In this document: in pieces, positions 48,678 to 62,983 of the stretch | Position numbering within the stretch: the first letter of the stretch is position 1 | Layout of the letters: every line of letters begins with the position of its first letter | Assembly: GCA_963082975.1 (NCBI GenBank) | Contig: OY720348.1 | Coordinates: 55,021,564-55,085,563 of the forward strand | Reading direction: 5' to 3' | Source: Labia minor | Lineage: Eukaryota > Arthropoda > Insecta > Dermaptera > Spongiphoridae | DNA: 64,000 nucleotides | The notes under the pieces: generated by a model | Database searches by the model: none | Told to the model about the DNA's origin: nothing | The model's input: only the letters and a program-made list of their open reading frames with translations | Translations under genes and position numbers: made by a program

Positions 48678-50046
48678 CTATGGCACGGATGGCCATCTAA
48701 TAATATTTTCTATCTACGTGCAAAACACTCTTCTTGCTAGAAAAGATTGCAATCACGGAAACGGAAAAAAAAACACTCCCGAACGCGCTTATTAGACACA
48801 GTATGGTCTATTTTGTGTTTTAACTACCGAAGAAATGCGCAATTTAGAAGAAGAAGGAAAAAAAAAAGAAAAAGAAAAGCATAGATTAAGTGGGAAGCCG
48901 TTTGTGAGTATCTGTGGATCAGCTGAGAGTGACTTTGAGTTTTTGGATTACGATTGAACACCACATTCGTGGCAACCTGTAAAAAATGCCTACCTACCTA
49001 CAATGGGGATTCATGGCGTCCTCCATAGTGGGAGGAACACTCATGAAAAAGAGACTAAGCTTAGCTCCAAGGTAGTCAATACATCCTGGCGGGCTAATCC
49101 CATTAAGGAACATTGTTGAACTACCTTCACGAATGCCTGTCCAATACCATAGAGCCACGTCTTAGCCATTCTCAGTGATACACATTACTTTACACAAACA
49201 AGGGAATCGTCATTAAAAAAAAAAAAAAAAAAAAAAATGACGATTTGGGAAGCACAAAACACATGCAGATAAACAATCCCTTAACATTTTCTGGCACATA
49301 CCCGACTCCACCCACTAAATACTAAATAGGAAATACTAAAAAGGTGTTTCCTTTAATAGTTAGAAGCATGCAAAAACCAAACACCTTTTTTCTATTCTAT
49401 TCTAAAATATTAATAATTCATTAAATTTAATGTTTCTAGTTTCTATCTATATTTATTGGCTACCACAAAGGTTTGGAAGCGATGACTCAGGAGGCATTTT
49501 CTTGAAGCATTCCTTTATCTGTAAATCCCTAACAACAAACGATTAAGCCAAATAAATAAATAATCACCCCCCATACGCAACCTATCAGGCTAACAATTCT
49601 AAATACCTTTAAAGGAATTGATGATTCAGTAGATTGTAGATTTGCCATCCTTATTCTTCTATCTTCCAATTCTTTCTGTCTTCTATGGTAGCATCTGAAA
49701 AACTCGAATCTAACTAACTAACTAACTAACTAACTAACAAACAATGTTAAATTTAAAATATTAATAGAAATATAGTATTTTTTATTGTAATATTTAAATT
49801 TTGTCAATATTAAATTAAAATCATTACTACCACTAGTGCCAGAATAATGAAAAAATATACGTTGAATACTTATTTTTGGTGAGCTGTATTTATAAAAAAT
49901 TTTGAAGAAACCAATATTATTCGAAGAGAATTGAATTTGCCATCAGCAAAAAGATGATACATGAAAATAAAAGAAAAACAAAAGACATATATAAGATTGA
50001 GTATTCAAAATATAATACATTTTTTTTTATCACAAAAAGTACTAAC

Positions 50047-50181
50047 CTCGGAGTTATAAATAGGTTGCCCACTCGTAGTAGGTCACTCGACGATATCGAT
50101 GAACTCGTACTTCTCACCATCTCCCTCCATATATACTAGTGGTCCAAATTTGTTTCGTGAATCCATGTTCTTTCAGATGAA
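50047..50181 (-). pseudogene. Exon-like block (B3), as 6289-6423
   Basis: Same borders and in-frame TGA; Asn at codon 5. Confidence 0.4.
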
Positions 50182-50472
50182 CTAATAGAGAAATTGAAAA
50201 TATTTAAATTATTAAATACACTTATTTTTTATATTCAAATGAATAATCCAAAACATTAAATTAAATTTTAACCTAATATTCTAAACTAAGCACGACGAAT
50301 TAAATATAAAAAAAAAATTGTCTTGATCATAGCTCTTTTGTTATTTCATGATTAATTATATAAATAAATATATCTCTAATGAAAAAAAGCCATTTTTAAT
50401 TTAAAGAATACTTTCATAACAAAATATTAATTTTTATTAATATGTAATAATAGAAAATTATCTACAGATATA

Positions 50473-53346
50473 TCTATACTATACTATATATTAAATTTAT
50501 TGTTAGGAACTAGAATAAAACAAATTCAGTCGAATGTCAATTTCTTTTTCTTTTTCCTCTTTGTTAATTTATGAATATTTATATATCTGTCGATACAACT
50601 CTTTTATTGATTTTCACCTTAACAATTAATTGAATATGTAATTATAATTATTAATTATAGTTTGTTGATATATCAACTTTACCTCTAATGTGATGTGATT
50701 CCTTTTTCTATATGGATCAGATATATTCTTCAGTCGACGACTAACATCAAACCATAACAAGCTAAAAAAAAAAAACCGAAAAATTATTTAAATACCTTAA
50801 CTCGCATAATAATATCAATATAGTAATTTAAAAGCAAAAAAAAATTTTTTTCAAATAAATATCAACTATAATTCTCTATTTTCTTACTTTTAATCACTTT
50901 TAATATAATAATAAGCACAATATCTAGCCCCATTATGTGTGACTTATTAATTCTTATTTAATTTAGGTACTCTGTTCTTTATTAGAAACCTAATCAAATT
51001 GATTTCTTTTCAATAATAATATGATATGAGAGATTGAATTTCAAGTGTTTGATTTTTATTATTTATTTTATAATGCATTTTCACTGATATTCAATAAATA
51101 TTTTAATAAACTTGTCGATTTCTTAGAAAATAACGGAGAGATATCAATATTAAAAAATAAATAAAATTATATTGAAAAAATAATGATTTTTCAAGAGTTT
51201 ATAATTATTTTAGATAAAATAAATCGCAATGAAAAAAATAAAAGATAAAAAAAAAAAAAATAACCCTGCACTTTTCTAGAATAAATGTTAATACAAATAA
51301 TATATATATATATAATTGAATATTGAAGATAAAAAAAATAAAATAAAATGTTAAACTCGTAATTAAAAATAAAAGTAAAAAAAATTATAGTACTACATTA
51401 TAATAATATGTATGTATCCGATTAAAATTTTATTCTATTTTAAATATATATATATATATATGATATGATATGATTTGGTTTAAAAATATTTAGGTACACC
51501 TAGGCATATATATGTTAGTATATAAATTAAATATTAACTAATTCTGTTAGAATAGAGGATATGTTATAGAAAAAGTTCAAATTTATAGAACAAGATGATT
51601 TATGCTCCAATTTCATTACCAAATTTGGGCTTCTATTCTATACAAATAAAACAATTTAAAATAAAAAAAATAATTATAGTAATTAATATCAGAGAATTAG
51701 ATTTTAAACTAATCGAAATCTTTAATAATGCTTTTAATCAACGAATAGTATTTTTTATATTAATTACGAGTATCTATTTCATCGTACTAGTATTATAAAT
51801 CTATTATTTGTAGTCTTATTTCGAAATTTAAATAAACGTTTTTCTTTTTAAAATAAATAAAATTGAATTTTATTTATAAATACCTTACTTTATAAGTTGA
51901 ATCATGTGAAATGAAAAATTCAATATCATGTTTTCAAAATTTTTCGTTAATTGTTCAGGAGAATTCTGTCTGACTGAATTGAATTTGATTTTTCTTCTAA
52001 TATTTTATTTTAATTCCACCACAAGTATTCTTATTTTATATAGCGGGATAGTACTACTCCCACTTATCTAAACAATTTATAATTTAATGTTTTTTCTTTT
52101 CTATCAAACCCCAGAAACAATCATGATTTTTGTAAATGCACCACCCTCATTCATCCTTGGATATCAAGACTCACTATGAACAAGTCAGAACTCGTTCAAT
52201 AATTTATATTAAATTAATAAATAATAATTCTAGTAATTCTCAGAATTTTTAAAATATATCGATATTTAGTTTCATTTCCGACAATTAACCAAATATCCTT
52301 TATTTTATTCTAATAGTTCCCATTGGAATTGATTTATTAAAATGATACCAGATAATTTCATGACAAGACAAGATAAAAGAAATCCTAAATATTATGATTA
52401 ATATTATTTATCTTCTTCACCAAAGTACAATATATTATATCTATCCTATTTCGAATTTAAAAAATAAACGTTATATATTCTCTTGATATTACTATAAATA
52501 AAATTTAATTTTGATTATCTGTCTAGAAGAGATGAATCAATACATTCTTTATAAAATTCTTTCTGTATGTAGAGAGCTTTAAGCGAGAATTTTAGTAATT
52601 TTTTTAAATTTAGTATTTTCTGTGTCGGATGTCTAACTAAAAGGGGCTCCAACTTTGTAAAATCTTCCCAAATTCATAAATATAGTTAATTACCATCCAG
52701 TACGTATTTGAACTCTAATTCAAATATTCTATTGAATTTAAAAACATAATATTTGAAATGTAGCTCATTCGGAAGAGGGTCATTACCCACACACACAACT
52801 TTTTCATTTTTTTTCCTCTAAACTGACCGGAAAAATAAAGCTATATATTTGATAGTTTTTCACATGATTAAAAATTGATAAAACTGCTATATATAGAATT
52901 TCAGCTTGATTGATTTGCTAAAAATACCAGAATTAATTTTTTAACACTGCAAATCACGCGCCAGCACGTGACGTGTTGCCATCAACAAAGAGCCAAACAT
53001 GCGCTGGTTTAATAAATATTATTTATTAATTTTAATTTATAAATTGTAATTAATTAAATTTAATTTAAATATAATATATGTTATTTAATCGAATTCAAAC
53101 TGCGAGATAGTCCAGATTTTTTTTTTTTTTTTGATTACTTTTTTTATAAGACAAGAAAAACGATTCCAATGAAAAAAACAACTAACAATGCATACAAATA
53201 TTAATTTCAATATTATAAATAATTCAAATGATTTACACTTAAATCGGGCGTCTCTGGAACTAGTTTTTTACTCTAATAAATGCATTATTCCAAGAACTGG
53301 GTATTTTTTTTATGTTTAGGTGTGAAGGGGCGCTCTGAGCAGCTAG
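50473..53346 (+). mobile_element. Possible non-autonomous Helitron (B3)
   Basis: Same proposed ends as in B1. The B3' copy begins near 62695 and is cut by the window end. Confidence 0.35.
50683..50761 (-). pseudogene. Exon-like block (B3), as 6925-7003
   Basis: Same borders; DVSRRLK variant. Confidence 0.38.
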
Positions 53347-53670
53347 TATAATTATAAAAAATATAAAAAAGAATGGGTAATTCTTAAAAGTACAGTTCCA
53401 ATTATTAATAAAGAAATAATATAAAAAAAATAATAATAAAATAAATTACTCAAATAAATTTTAAAAAAATAAAATAAATTATATAAATTAGCGATTTGGG
53501 TGTACTAGTTACGAGATAAATGCATTGGGAATTAATCAAGAAATCCAAATTTAGTAATGCAATTGAAATATTCTATTTATTAGAAGAATAGTTTTTCTAA
53601 ATATTCTATTATTGAATAAATCTAGGAATGTGATTAAAAAAAAAGATGCAATGGTATTTATATTCAATAG

Positions 53671-54408
53671 TCATCCACTCATGGATTTGGATAAAACTTT
53701 ACCAGTAGGTTCTTTTTTAAGTCCAAATAAACATTTCTTATGCAATTCTTGCGGGTCGCTTTTAGTTTACGAGATAAAAAGCATTAAAGTTTGCATATAA
53801 ATCCATTGATATTCTATTTAGCTTCCATGTTTCACTAATTTGAGAATCAGAGGGATCCACTAATTTTCTTCAGTTCGGATTAGATATAGAAAAATTTAAA
53901 AAATAATTAATTAAATAATTTCTCTATATCCAAACCGAACCGAAAAAACCGAAAATTAGGAATAAGTTAATAATTAGTGAATTAGTCAATAAATAAGTTC
54001 ATAATAAGGTAATCTGGCAATCTTTAATCCATTTTATCTTGTAAACTAGAATCGATTAGCATATTATGGACCTCGAAATATAAAGAAATTTTTTATTAAC
54101 TAATTAACTAATTAAATTGATTTTCGATTTTTATGGTTCAGGAATTATTTAATTAATTATTTTTTTAATTTTTCTATATCTAATCCAAACTGAAAAAAGA
54201 ACAGAAAATTACTTAAGCCCTCTCTGATGGTCAAATAATAAAACATGCTAGTTAAATAGAATATCAATGGGTTTATATACAAATTTTAATAATTTTTATC
54301 TCGTAAATGAAAAGCGACCGCCACATACTGCTTAAGGAAAGTTCGTTTTGAATCTAAAAAGGAATCCATTGGCAAAGTTTTATCCAAATCCATGACTGGA
54401 TGACCAGT
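53671..54408. repeat. Long imperfect inverted repeat (B3)
   Basis: Copy of 9927-10664. Confidence 0.65.
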
Positions 54409-54576
54409 TTATATAATTACCGATGCAAAAATAAATCAATTGGAAATATTATATGTAGTATTGAAGGAAATTGTTTTAAAAAAATGTAAAAGAATGTTTT
54501 TCTATGCAAATCCAATAATATAATAATAGAAAAATAGAATAGATTAGATGTTTAAAAAAATAAATAACTAACTTAC

Positions 54577-54671
54577 CATGTAATGGAGGGTGTGATTAGA
54601 ATAGTATACAACTATAATGCATGGAGTGGATGCAACCTTCCTTCATGGCCCATTCTTTGTAAATTGTAATT
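54577..54671 (-). pseudogene. Exon-like block (B3), as 10833-10927
   Basis: Same borders and premature stop. Confidence 0.38.
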
Positions 54672-54907
54672 CTGGAAAAAGAAAAAAAAGGAAATTATTA
54701 TTTTTGTTATATAGATAGGAATATTTAAAAAAATTCGGAAAGGATAGTATATCTAATATGAATTTTTGTTATTATTTCTATAATTCTCCCTATTATAGGC
54801 TTAATAGACTGGAACTTACTTTTCAGTTTTATTTCCTAATTAGCGGTGCGATTTTCAAAAGAATCACTTGTATCTATTCACAGTGTATTCAACGATTAAT
54901 TATAGAA

Positions 54908-55338
54908 TACAAATTTTAGATGGCTTGAACTATTCCAAGACAAAGAGAGTGTAAATTTAGGTGATAAAGTGTCTGTTTGTGCGCGTCAGTAATGGCTACC
55001 AAACTAATCCACGTTTTACCGCTAGTATTTATTTCTCCAATTACTTGGGGGGTGGGAGTGGGGCAGGGGAAGAGGGGAGAGGCGCCAAAAAGTTCTATTA
55101 ATCCAATAGGTTACATTACGAATCAGAAAATAAACTGCGCATATTATCTATTCGTCAATTCAATAGGATCATGAATTATATATATATATATATTAATTCA
55201 TTTTTTTATATATTAAATAATTGAAATTTTATAAATACTATGTATATACTAGCTGCTAGGAGCGCCTTCGGCGCTCTTCACACCTAGACGGGGGCTCCGC
55301 CCCCTGTACCCCCGAGTGTTACATAGTATTTGGTTGAA
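54908..55338 (+). repeat. BEL 3'-end block and palindrome (B3)
   Basis: Copy of 11164-11594; palindrome at 55233-55331. Confidence 0.88.
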
Positions 55339-55819
55339 TTTAATTAATCTTTTTTGTTTTATATTTTTGTTATTTTAATTACTTCTTTATATTTCACAAA
55401 TGAAAATATTTAAACAAAATAACTGATTTGAATTTGTATATAGAATTTCTCCCTCTCTTCGATATTGACAATCATAAGAGAAGGGTCTGGACTTCCGCAT
55501 TTTAGAATAAATTGCTCAAAAAATTTACTATTTTTTTTCAATTAAGAAAATTCGTAATTATATTATTTAGATTTAATTTTAAAAAAAATGTGGAAAAAGT
55601 TATTTTTAATTGTTTTCTCAATGAAAATTTAGTAAGGATTTAATTTATTAATTTGAATGATTGTTTTTAAATTTAATTAAATTTTAATACAATAAAATGA
55701 ATACTTATAGAAACTATTTAGGCAATTTATTCCAATTTATTATGCTATAAAATAATATAATAATTTTCTTAATATATTTTTATTTTTAAACAAATTAGTT
55801 TTTAATCTCATTTAGTACT

Positions 55820-55855
<36 letters not shown>

Positions 55856-56285
55856 GGTATATACTGATATATGTTTTTGAACTTGAAAAATATCCACATG
55901 ACTTTGAAAGGCGAATCAAACTGTTTAAGTCTCATGAGGAAATTCAATTTATGTATTTTTTTATTAATTAAGATAAATTAATAAATAGTATTTAAAAATA
56001 TTAAAATCAAAATATTTATTTCAGGGTGACTTAATTATTAGATTTTGGAATATATATTTATAGCTTACTATATATATTTTTTATATAATAATCTCTTAAA
56101 AACAATTTTCATTTTTTAAATTACTATTTATTTAAATAGATAAAATTAAAAAACATTAAATCATAATTTCTATTAAAATATTAAATAAGTTTGACCTAAT
56201 TTATGAAATAAATTAATATAATTATTTTTACTATGATTTAAATATTTTAAATGATATTTAATTAATTAAAAACTTATAATAAATT

Positions 56286-57294
56286 AAATATTTTAATAAT
56301 CCAGCCAATTGATAAAACATGAACAGTGACTTCGAATTGAAATAGACATCAGATGAATTCTTATTAAATGTTTTATAATGATAAATAATTTATGGTTTAT
56401 TCAAATTATATAAAAAGCCTTAAAAAGTGCCATGCATCAGAATAATCTCGAATAAATATAAAAATACATTATATTATTATTTAGATTATCCCAGTATAAA
56501 ATATAAATAAAAAAAAATTATTCTTATGTAATATATTGAAAAAAGATTTTTATAAGTTTATATAGAACTATATAATTTTATTTTTTTGTTATTTATTTAA
56601 ATTAAAATATTTTAAATTAATATTAAATAGAATAAATACATATGGAAGTTATATTATACGTATATAATTAAATGAAAAGAATGAAAAATTATTTTGTGAC
56701 AATTTTACAATGATAATTGTGAGGAGGAGTTGAGAGGGTTGTAATTGGTTATCGCGAGTTAGAATAAATGATAATAAACCTCACCCCGAGGTTGAATTTT
56801 GACAAGAACAGCGCCGCTCGCCGAGCGCCCTGGCTATGCGAGCGCACTCACACACGAACACTGATAGACTGACTACCGCTCGAGCGGCTGGCTAAGAAGA
56901 GCCCCTGGCATTTAGGCAACCCATTTCGCTAGTTTCCAAATTTAAAATTTTCATATTTAAAGTACCTGGATTATCCAGCAGCCGCTCAGAAGAATAAAAA
57001 TGTATACTTTACTAAGTGTTTTAATAATATTAATTAATTTTAATAATATTCTTAAATTTGAATTAGTAAATTGATTGAGTATATTGATTTATTATGATTA
57101 TACTCTCTTCTGGTATTTTTATCTTATAATTAAATAATAATTATTATTTATATATATACAATCTATATATTTATTGAATAAACCATAAATTAATATTTAT
57201 TATAAAACATTTAATAAGAAATCATTTGATGTCTATTTCAATTCGAAGACACTGTTCATGTCATGCTTTATCAATTAGCTGGATTATTAAAATA
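56286..57294. repeat. Inverted-repeat element with GC-rich core (B3)
   Basis: Copy of 12555-13563, with a few private changes (ccatttcgc for ccgcttcgc). Confidence 0.65.
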
Positions 57295-59204
57295 TATAAA
57301 CTTTATATTAATTTTAATCTTAATTTAAATTATCTAATTTATCATATTTTCATTCAATTAATGTCATTTTATCATATTTATTAAATTTTTTATATGAATT
57401 AAGAAAGTTATACACATTTATTTTAAATATATATCATTTGAAATAAGTTGACCTGTGGCCAGGTCCGAACCGATCGACGGTTTGAAATAAATTAATTTCC
57501 AGCTACAGAAACAATTTCAAATAATTTTAATATATCTATTAATGAAATAAAAAACAGATATGGATATAACATAAATATTTTTAATTTTATTTTATTTATA
57601 ATATATATGTAAGACCAGGCTGTGACGTCATGAATGGCTGGATGACGTCATATAATTTTAAATCAAGAAAAAACTAATAAATATGATTTTCCCGAGGATA
57701 AAACCAATACAAAGTGCATGATATTCGTGGTGATATATAAAAAAATCTCCTCATGTGAAATTTTGTGTGAAAATAACCCTTCCCTTACTATCGTCGGTCG
57801 GTAAAAATATAAAAAAGAATGGGTAATTCTTAAAAGTACAGTTCCAATTATTAATAAAGAAATAATATAAAAAAAATAATAATAAAATAAATTACTCAAA
57901 TAAATTTTAAAAAAATAAAATAAATTATATAAATTAGCGTTTTGTGTGCATTGGGAATTAATCAAGAAATCCAAATTTAGTAATGCAATAGAAATATTCT
58001 ATTTATTAGAAGAATAGTTTTTCTAAATATTATTGAATAAAACTAGGAATGTGATTAAAAAAAAAAGATGCAATGGTATTTATATTCAATAGTCATCCAC
58101 TCATGCATTTGGTTAAAAGTCAATATTATAAGATATGCAAAAATTTTTAAATTCTGAGCAATGTGCAGACAAAAACCTTTTTATATATATATCTATATAT
58201 ATATTATTATTATAAGATAATGTCTATGTGGTTGAATTTATCAAATATCATATGGATTGAAATTAAAATAAGAAAAAATCTCGAGGAATCAAGTTAGTTC
58301 ATAGTATGCATTGGCTGTCTACCTACAAGGGGCTTCTATCCAAAACTCTTTTTCAAGTTTTCTATTCTTTACAAACTTAATTAAAAAGAATGACAAATTC
58401 CTATCTAGCATTGAATAGTAGAATATAATTTAATAATTAGATAGAATCAATAAAAAAAGAAATAAGAAATTGGTTGGAAAAATCTAATACAAGTAATAAT
58501 TGAAAAAATATGGAGTGTCTCCACTCGATTATCTCGCAAATTAGAATCCTAAAATATGATATTTAATATTAATTATCTTCTTCATCTAAATTTACAATTT
58601 ACATAATTTGTAGCATATCTCAAATTTCAAATAAACGTAATTCTCTTTATATTTAATCAAATTTAAAGCATATTCTTTCTATAAGATATTGGAAATAAAA
58701 AATTCATTGCGTTCTTTTTAAAAGTTTGATGTGTATCTTTAGAAGAATTTCAGGAGTTTTCCAAAACTATCATCATTAAGGAATATTCATATTAATTTTA
58801 TAAATTTTATATACTTTTGAAAAAATATTATACTGATTTAATACATATCCCGCCATCTATTGCGATTAGTGTTGACTACATTTAAAAGTTTTATATTAAA
58901 ATATTATTTTCAATATTATTCATTAAGTATATACATATATATAGCAATAATTAAAAGTAAATAAATTTAAATTAAACTGATTTAATAGTAAAATAATTAT
59001 CCTTCTATTAAAGGAGAAATACAAAGGAATAAATCAAAAGAATTGAAAAAAATCTCTCAACCAAGAACTGAAATCTAATTTCTAAATTATGATGAAATTC
59101 AAATATCTTGTTATATACTAAGGGTATATTTTATCATTATCATCTATAATATACTAAAAAAATTAAAAATTAAAATATATAATAAATACATATACAATAC
59201 TTAC

Positions 59205-60899
59205 AATGGATTGATTAATGGTAGCTAATGGAGTCGACAAACACTTCAACCGGATCATCGTCTTCAATTCCTGGAAAACAAAGACTAATATGAAATAATG
59301 TTTTCCTGGAATAATTGATATTGGAAATCTACTCACCTTTTTAATGGATCCGTAAAAGTGAAAGATTGCCATCAACATCGATCGATGATACATGAAAAAC
59401 AAGAATAAAAGACATATTTATTAAGTATGAAAATAGATTAGAATAATATTAAAATATTTCTTAAAAAAATACTTACGGCGGGGTTTTCACCCCTTGCAAA
59501 TGCCCGAAGGATGATGATGATGATTTGGAAGTCATTATGTTGTTCAATCTCTCTCTTGATTCTGGAATAATGTTGGACATCAAGTAAAACTAAAAAATTA
59601 AGAAAACATTTCACTTAGTAATTTAATAAACGCGTGTAGTATCTTTATAAATTCATCAATGTAAATCTATCTAGAAATATCTATACAAGAAATTAAACAT
59701 TGTAATATACATATATCTGGATTATTTTGAAATGATATTCCATTCATAATTCTACTCACCGTTGGTACATGCGCTTATTCTCATTAGCTTCTTCCATCAT
59801 TTCTTAGTGACCAGAGTGACAGTAGAGTCAAGACATCACAGCATCATCCACGGGTACGAACATATCTGATGGTGATAGATAAAACATATTTTGATATATT
59901 AAAAATTATTTAAAACCTTTTTTAAACTTAAAACATAATAGTTGAAGAAGAGATAAGATAATAGTGAAATATTTTATTTTATCCTTTTATAGAAATTTCT
60001 ATAATATACCATCATTAATATTTGAAATTCAATTCAATGAATATTTATAATGTATATTATTTAATAGAAATTGGAGGATATCTATCATAGGAATAGGATT
60101 ATATATGAAAAACTTAAAGAATTTTTGGACAGTAGGAGAACTTGTGTAATATTTGAAAATTTAAAATAATATTTCAATATTAATTATTTAAAAATAGTAG
60201 AAAAAATAAATAAAATTCTTACCCATTGATTGACCATTGTTTTTTATTTTCCTTTTTAGTAACCTTCATATTAGGTAGATGAAATCTTATGCTCGCTCCA
60301 TTCCCTTCAAAGTAGATCTAAAAACAAGAAATAGATTTATAATTAGTTCTGTGATTTCGAAATATTTACTTGTATATATTATTTATTATATCCAGTATAT
60401 TCTTCTATATTGTAAGTTAGAAAAATCAAAGAATAATTAATAAAAAACAAAGAAAGTTTTTTAGATTTATTTTAACATTTTTTAAGAAGAATTACTGTCA
60501 CAAAAATTTAAGTTCTAACAATAAACGCCATTTAAAAATTATGTAATTTTAATTATATTTAAACATATTGATATTATTTCATGAAATATTATAGAAATAA
60601 AAATTCAACTCACCGATAAGATGTCTTGCAGTCGTTGTGATGTGATGCGATGAACTTCTGAACTGCGACAACATACCACCAAACCAAGTTCTTCAAATGA
60701 TGCTCTTCAGACAATGAAAAGAAATAGAAATAGAAAAAAGATCATTAGTTAGAGTTGAATAGGATAAGAGAGAATAACGTTCCAAAAAAGAGGTTATAAA
60801 TTGTATTTCAATTGAAATATACATATAACCTACCGTGGAGGCTACTTCATTGCGCCCTGATGTCTTCCCTGTACAGTCTATCCTATGCCAGACCAAATT
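59205..60899 (-). pseudogene. Fossil multi-exon gene, copy in B3'
   Basis: Offset 55,975 from B1. Last block is B2-like although the DNA just to its right on the plus strand axis (58920-59040) is B1-like. Confidence 0.5.
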
Positions 60900-62268
60900 C
60901 TATGGCACGGATGGCCATCTAATAATATTTTCTATCTACGTGCAAAACACTCTTCTTGCTAGAAAAGATTGCAATCACGGAAACGGAAAAAAAAACACTC
61001 CCGAACGCGCTTATTAGACACAGTATGGTCTATTTTGTGTTTTAACTACCGAAGAAATGCGCAATTTAGAAGAAGAAGGAAAAAAAAAAGAAAAAGAAAA
61101 GCATAGATTAAGTGGGAAGCCGTTTGTGAGTATCTGTGGATCAGCTGAGAGTGACTTTGAGTTTTTGGATTACGATTGAACACCACATTCGTGGCAACCT
61201 GTAAAAAATGCCTACCTACCTACAATGGGGATTCATGGCGTCCTCCATAGTGGGAGGAACACTCATGAAAAAGAGACTAAGCTTAGCTCCAAGGTAGTCA
61301 ATACATCCTGGCGGGCTAATCCCATTAAGGAACATTGTTGAACTACCTTCACGAATGCCTGTCCAATACCATAGAGCCACGTCTTAGCCATTCTCAGTGA
61401 TACACATTACTTTACACAAACAAGGGAATCGTCATTAAAAAAAAAAAAAAAAAAAAAAATGACGATTTGGGAAGCACAAAACACATGCAGATAAACAATC
61501 CCTTAACATTTTCTGGCACATACCCGACTCCACCCACTAAATACTAAATAGGAAATACTAAAAAGGTGTTTCCTTTAATAGTTAGAAGCATGCAAAAACC
61601 AAACACCTTTTTTCTATTCTATTCTAAAATATTAATAATTCATTAAATTTAATGTTTCTAGTTTCTATCTATATTTATTGGCTACCACAAAGGTTTGGAA
61701 GCGATGACTCAGGAGGCATTTTCTTGAAGCATTCCTTTATCTGTAAATCCCTAACAACAAACGATTAAGCCAAATAAATAAATAATCACCCCCCATACGC
61801 AACCTATCAGGCTAACAATTCTAAATACCTTTAAAGGAATTGATGATTCAGTAGATTGTAGATTTGCCATCCTTATTCTTCTATCTTCCAATTCTTTCTG
61901 TCTTCTATGGTAGCATCTGAAAAACTCGAATCTAACTAACTAACTAACTAACTAACTAACAAACAATGTTAAATTTAAAATATTAATAGAAATATAGTAT
62001 TTTTTATTGTAATATTTAAATTTTGTCAATATTAAATTAAAATCATTACTACCACTAATGCCAGAATAATGAAAAAATATACGTTGAGTACTTATTTTTG
62101 GTGAGCTGTATTTATAAAAAATTTTGAAGAAACCAATATTATTCGAAGAGAATTGAATTTGCCATCAGCAAAAAGATGATACATGAAAATAAAAGAAAAA
62201 CAAAAGACATATATAAGATTGAGTATTCAAAATATAATACATTTTTTTTTATCACAAAAAGTACTAAC

Positions 62269-62403
62269 CTCGGAGTTATAAATAGGTTGCCCACTCGTAG
62301 TAGGTCACTCGACGATATCGATGAACTCGTACTTCTCACCATCTCCCTCCATATATACTAGTGGTCCAAATTTGTTTCGTGAATCCATGTTCTTTCAGAT
62401 GAA
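62269..62403 (-). pseudogene. Exon-like block (B3'), as 6289-6423
   Basis: Same borders and in-frame TGA; Asn at codon 5. Confidence 0.4.
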
Positions 62404-62904
62404 CTAATAGAGAAATTGAAAATATTTAAATTATTAAATACACTTATTTTTTATATTCAAATGAATAATCCAAAACATTAAATTAAATTTTAACCTAATA
62501 TTCTAAACTAAGCACGACGAATTAAATATAAAAAAAAAATTGTCTTGATCATAGCTCTTTTGTTATTTCATGATTAATTATATAAATAAATATATCTCTA
62601 ATGAAAAAAAGCCATTTTTAATTTAAAGAATACTTTCATAACAAAATATTAATTTTTATTAATATGTAATAATAGAAAATTATCTACAGATATATCTATA
62701 CTATACTATATATTAAATTTATTGTTAGGAACTAGAATAAAACAAATTCAGTCGAATGTCAATTTCTTTTTCTTTTTCCTCTTTGTTAATTTATGAATAT
62801 TTATATATCTGTCGATACAACTCTTTTATTGATTTTCACCTTAACAATTAATTGAATATGTAATTATAATTATTAATTATAGTTTGTTGATATATCAACT
62901 TTAC

Positions 62905-62983
62905 CTCTAATGTGATGTGATTCCTTTTTCTATATGGATCAGATATATTCTTCAGTCGACGACTAACATCAAACCATAACAAG
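62905..62983 (-). pseudogene. Exon-like block (B3'), as 6925-7003
   Basis: Same borders; DVSRRLK variant. Confidence 0.38.

Larger units (their letters stand above)
45814..58130. repeat. Module B, copy 3
   Basis: Complete B copy of 12,317 bp, followed immediately by another B. It carries the 96-bp segment at 46440-46535 but copy-1-like bases just to the right, so it is a mosaic. Confidence 0.94.
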
